DNA from: Ruminococcaceae bacterium UBA7067
Lineage (GTDB): Bacteria; Bacillota; Clostridia; Oscillospirales; Acutalibacteraceae
DNA: 39,861 nucleotides
NCBI GenBank assembly: GCA_002493755.1
Contig: DKZT01000005.1
Location: 1,647 to 41,507 of the forward strand
Reading direction: 5' to 3'
Every line of letters begins with the position of its first letter. The first letter of the stretch is position 1. Below are positions 39,773-39,861 of this stretch, piece after piece. The translations under genes were made by a program, and so were the position numbers. The notes under the pieces were generated by a model that was not told where the DNA came from, made no database searches, and saw nothing but the letters and a program-made list of their open reading frames with translations.

Positions 39773-39861
39773 CAGTTTTGAGTTTAGAGTTGAGTGAACA
39801 TAAATGTGAAACGAGGTCGTAGGGAACGGTCTTGACCGTTCCGGCTCGCTGTGCTGAATAT
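39773..39861. repeat. Composite dispersed repeat R6 (window edge)
   Basis: Begins with a short GAGTTTA-type array (39777-39795), then ACGAGGTCGTAGG, the palindrome GGAACGGTCTTGACCGTTCC (39823-39842), and CGGCTCGCTGTGCTGAATAT, the inverse of the ATTCAGCAGAGCGAACCGG module. It is cut by the window end. Confidence 0.8.

Overview
The window looks like a chromosomal segment of a Clostridia bacterium, most probably a gut Oscillospiraceae/Ruminococcus-type organism. Reasons: moderate GC content, AG-rich ribosome binding sites with frequent TTG and GTG starts, textbook SigA promoters, a sigma-H-like factor, a SpoIID-like protein, a TepA-FtsK neighbourhood like that of Bacillus, and a PaaK-ACT pair typical of anaerobic Firmicutes. 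No phage, IS element, CRISPR array, rRNA or canonical tRNA gene is visible. Coding density is normal. The gaps between transcription units are often filled by a dispersed family of composite repeats.

Layout. 1-5008 (+): TepA-type ClpP-like protease, UppP undecaprenyl-pyrophosphate phosphatase and an FtsK/SpoIIIE translocase. 5257-11183 (+): a five-gene surface-glycan operon made of a TagGH-like ABC exporter, an IspD/TarI-like cytidylyltransferase, an extended SDR, and an 804-residue protein fusing a degenerate SDR, a LicD domain and a long acidic tail. Related repeats flank this operon on both sides. 11419-12423 (+): a SpoIID-like protein with Lys at the expected catalytic Glu position. 12420-18682 (-): Cof-type phosphatase, PNPOx-like flavoprotein, RlmH, WalJ-like metallo-hydrolase, MurA and a YifB/ComM AAA+ protein. 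18865-22286 (+): sigma-H-like factor, a tRNA-like RNA element, a four-CxxC zinc-ribbon protein, a CstA transporter and a DUF1858 protein. 22354-23800 (+): TrmK and Nif3. 23832-25155 (-): DUF3006 protein and a ComEC-like MBL lipoprotein. 25271-29836 (+): phenylacetate-CoA ligase with a tandem-ACT protein, then SerC and SerA. 30135-39720 (-): a small unknown protein, SecA, a cell-wall operon (FHA-FtsW/RodA fusion, class B PBP, 63-residue protein), BioY under a probable BirA operator, and an internally duplicated CmpB-like membrane protein.

Much of the window concerns the envelope. UppP recycles the lipid carrier, MurA makes the first committed peptidoglycan precursor, the FHA-SEDS/PBP pair polymerises and cross-links it, and the LicD operon probably decorates or exports a polyol-phosphate glycan. 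SecA exports proteins, FtsK moves DNA at the septum, and the sigma-H-like factor and SpoIID-like protein hint at developmental control.

Most worth following up: (a) an 82-nt cloverleaf-like element between the sigma factor and the zinc-ribbon gene; (b) the composite repeats with heptanucleotide arrays and invertible cores; (c) the pseudo-SDR-LicD-tail fusion and its repeat-flanked operon; (d) the altered SpoIID; (e) the FHA-SEDS fusion; (f) a hairpin that places a distant Shine-Dalgarno at ideal spacing before the DUF3006 gene. All assignments come from reading motifs and lengths; no database search was run.
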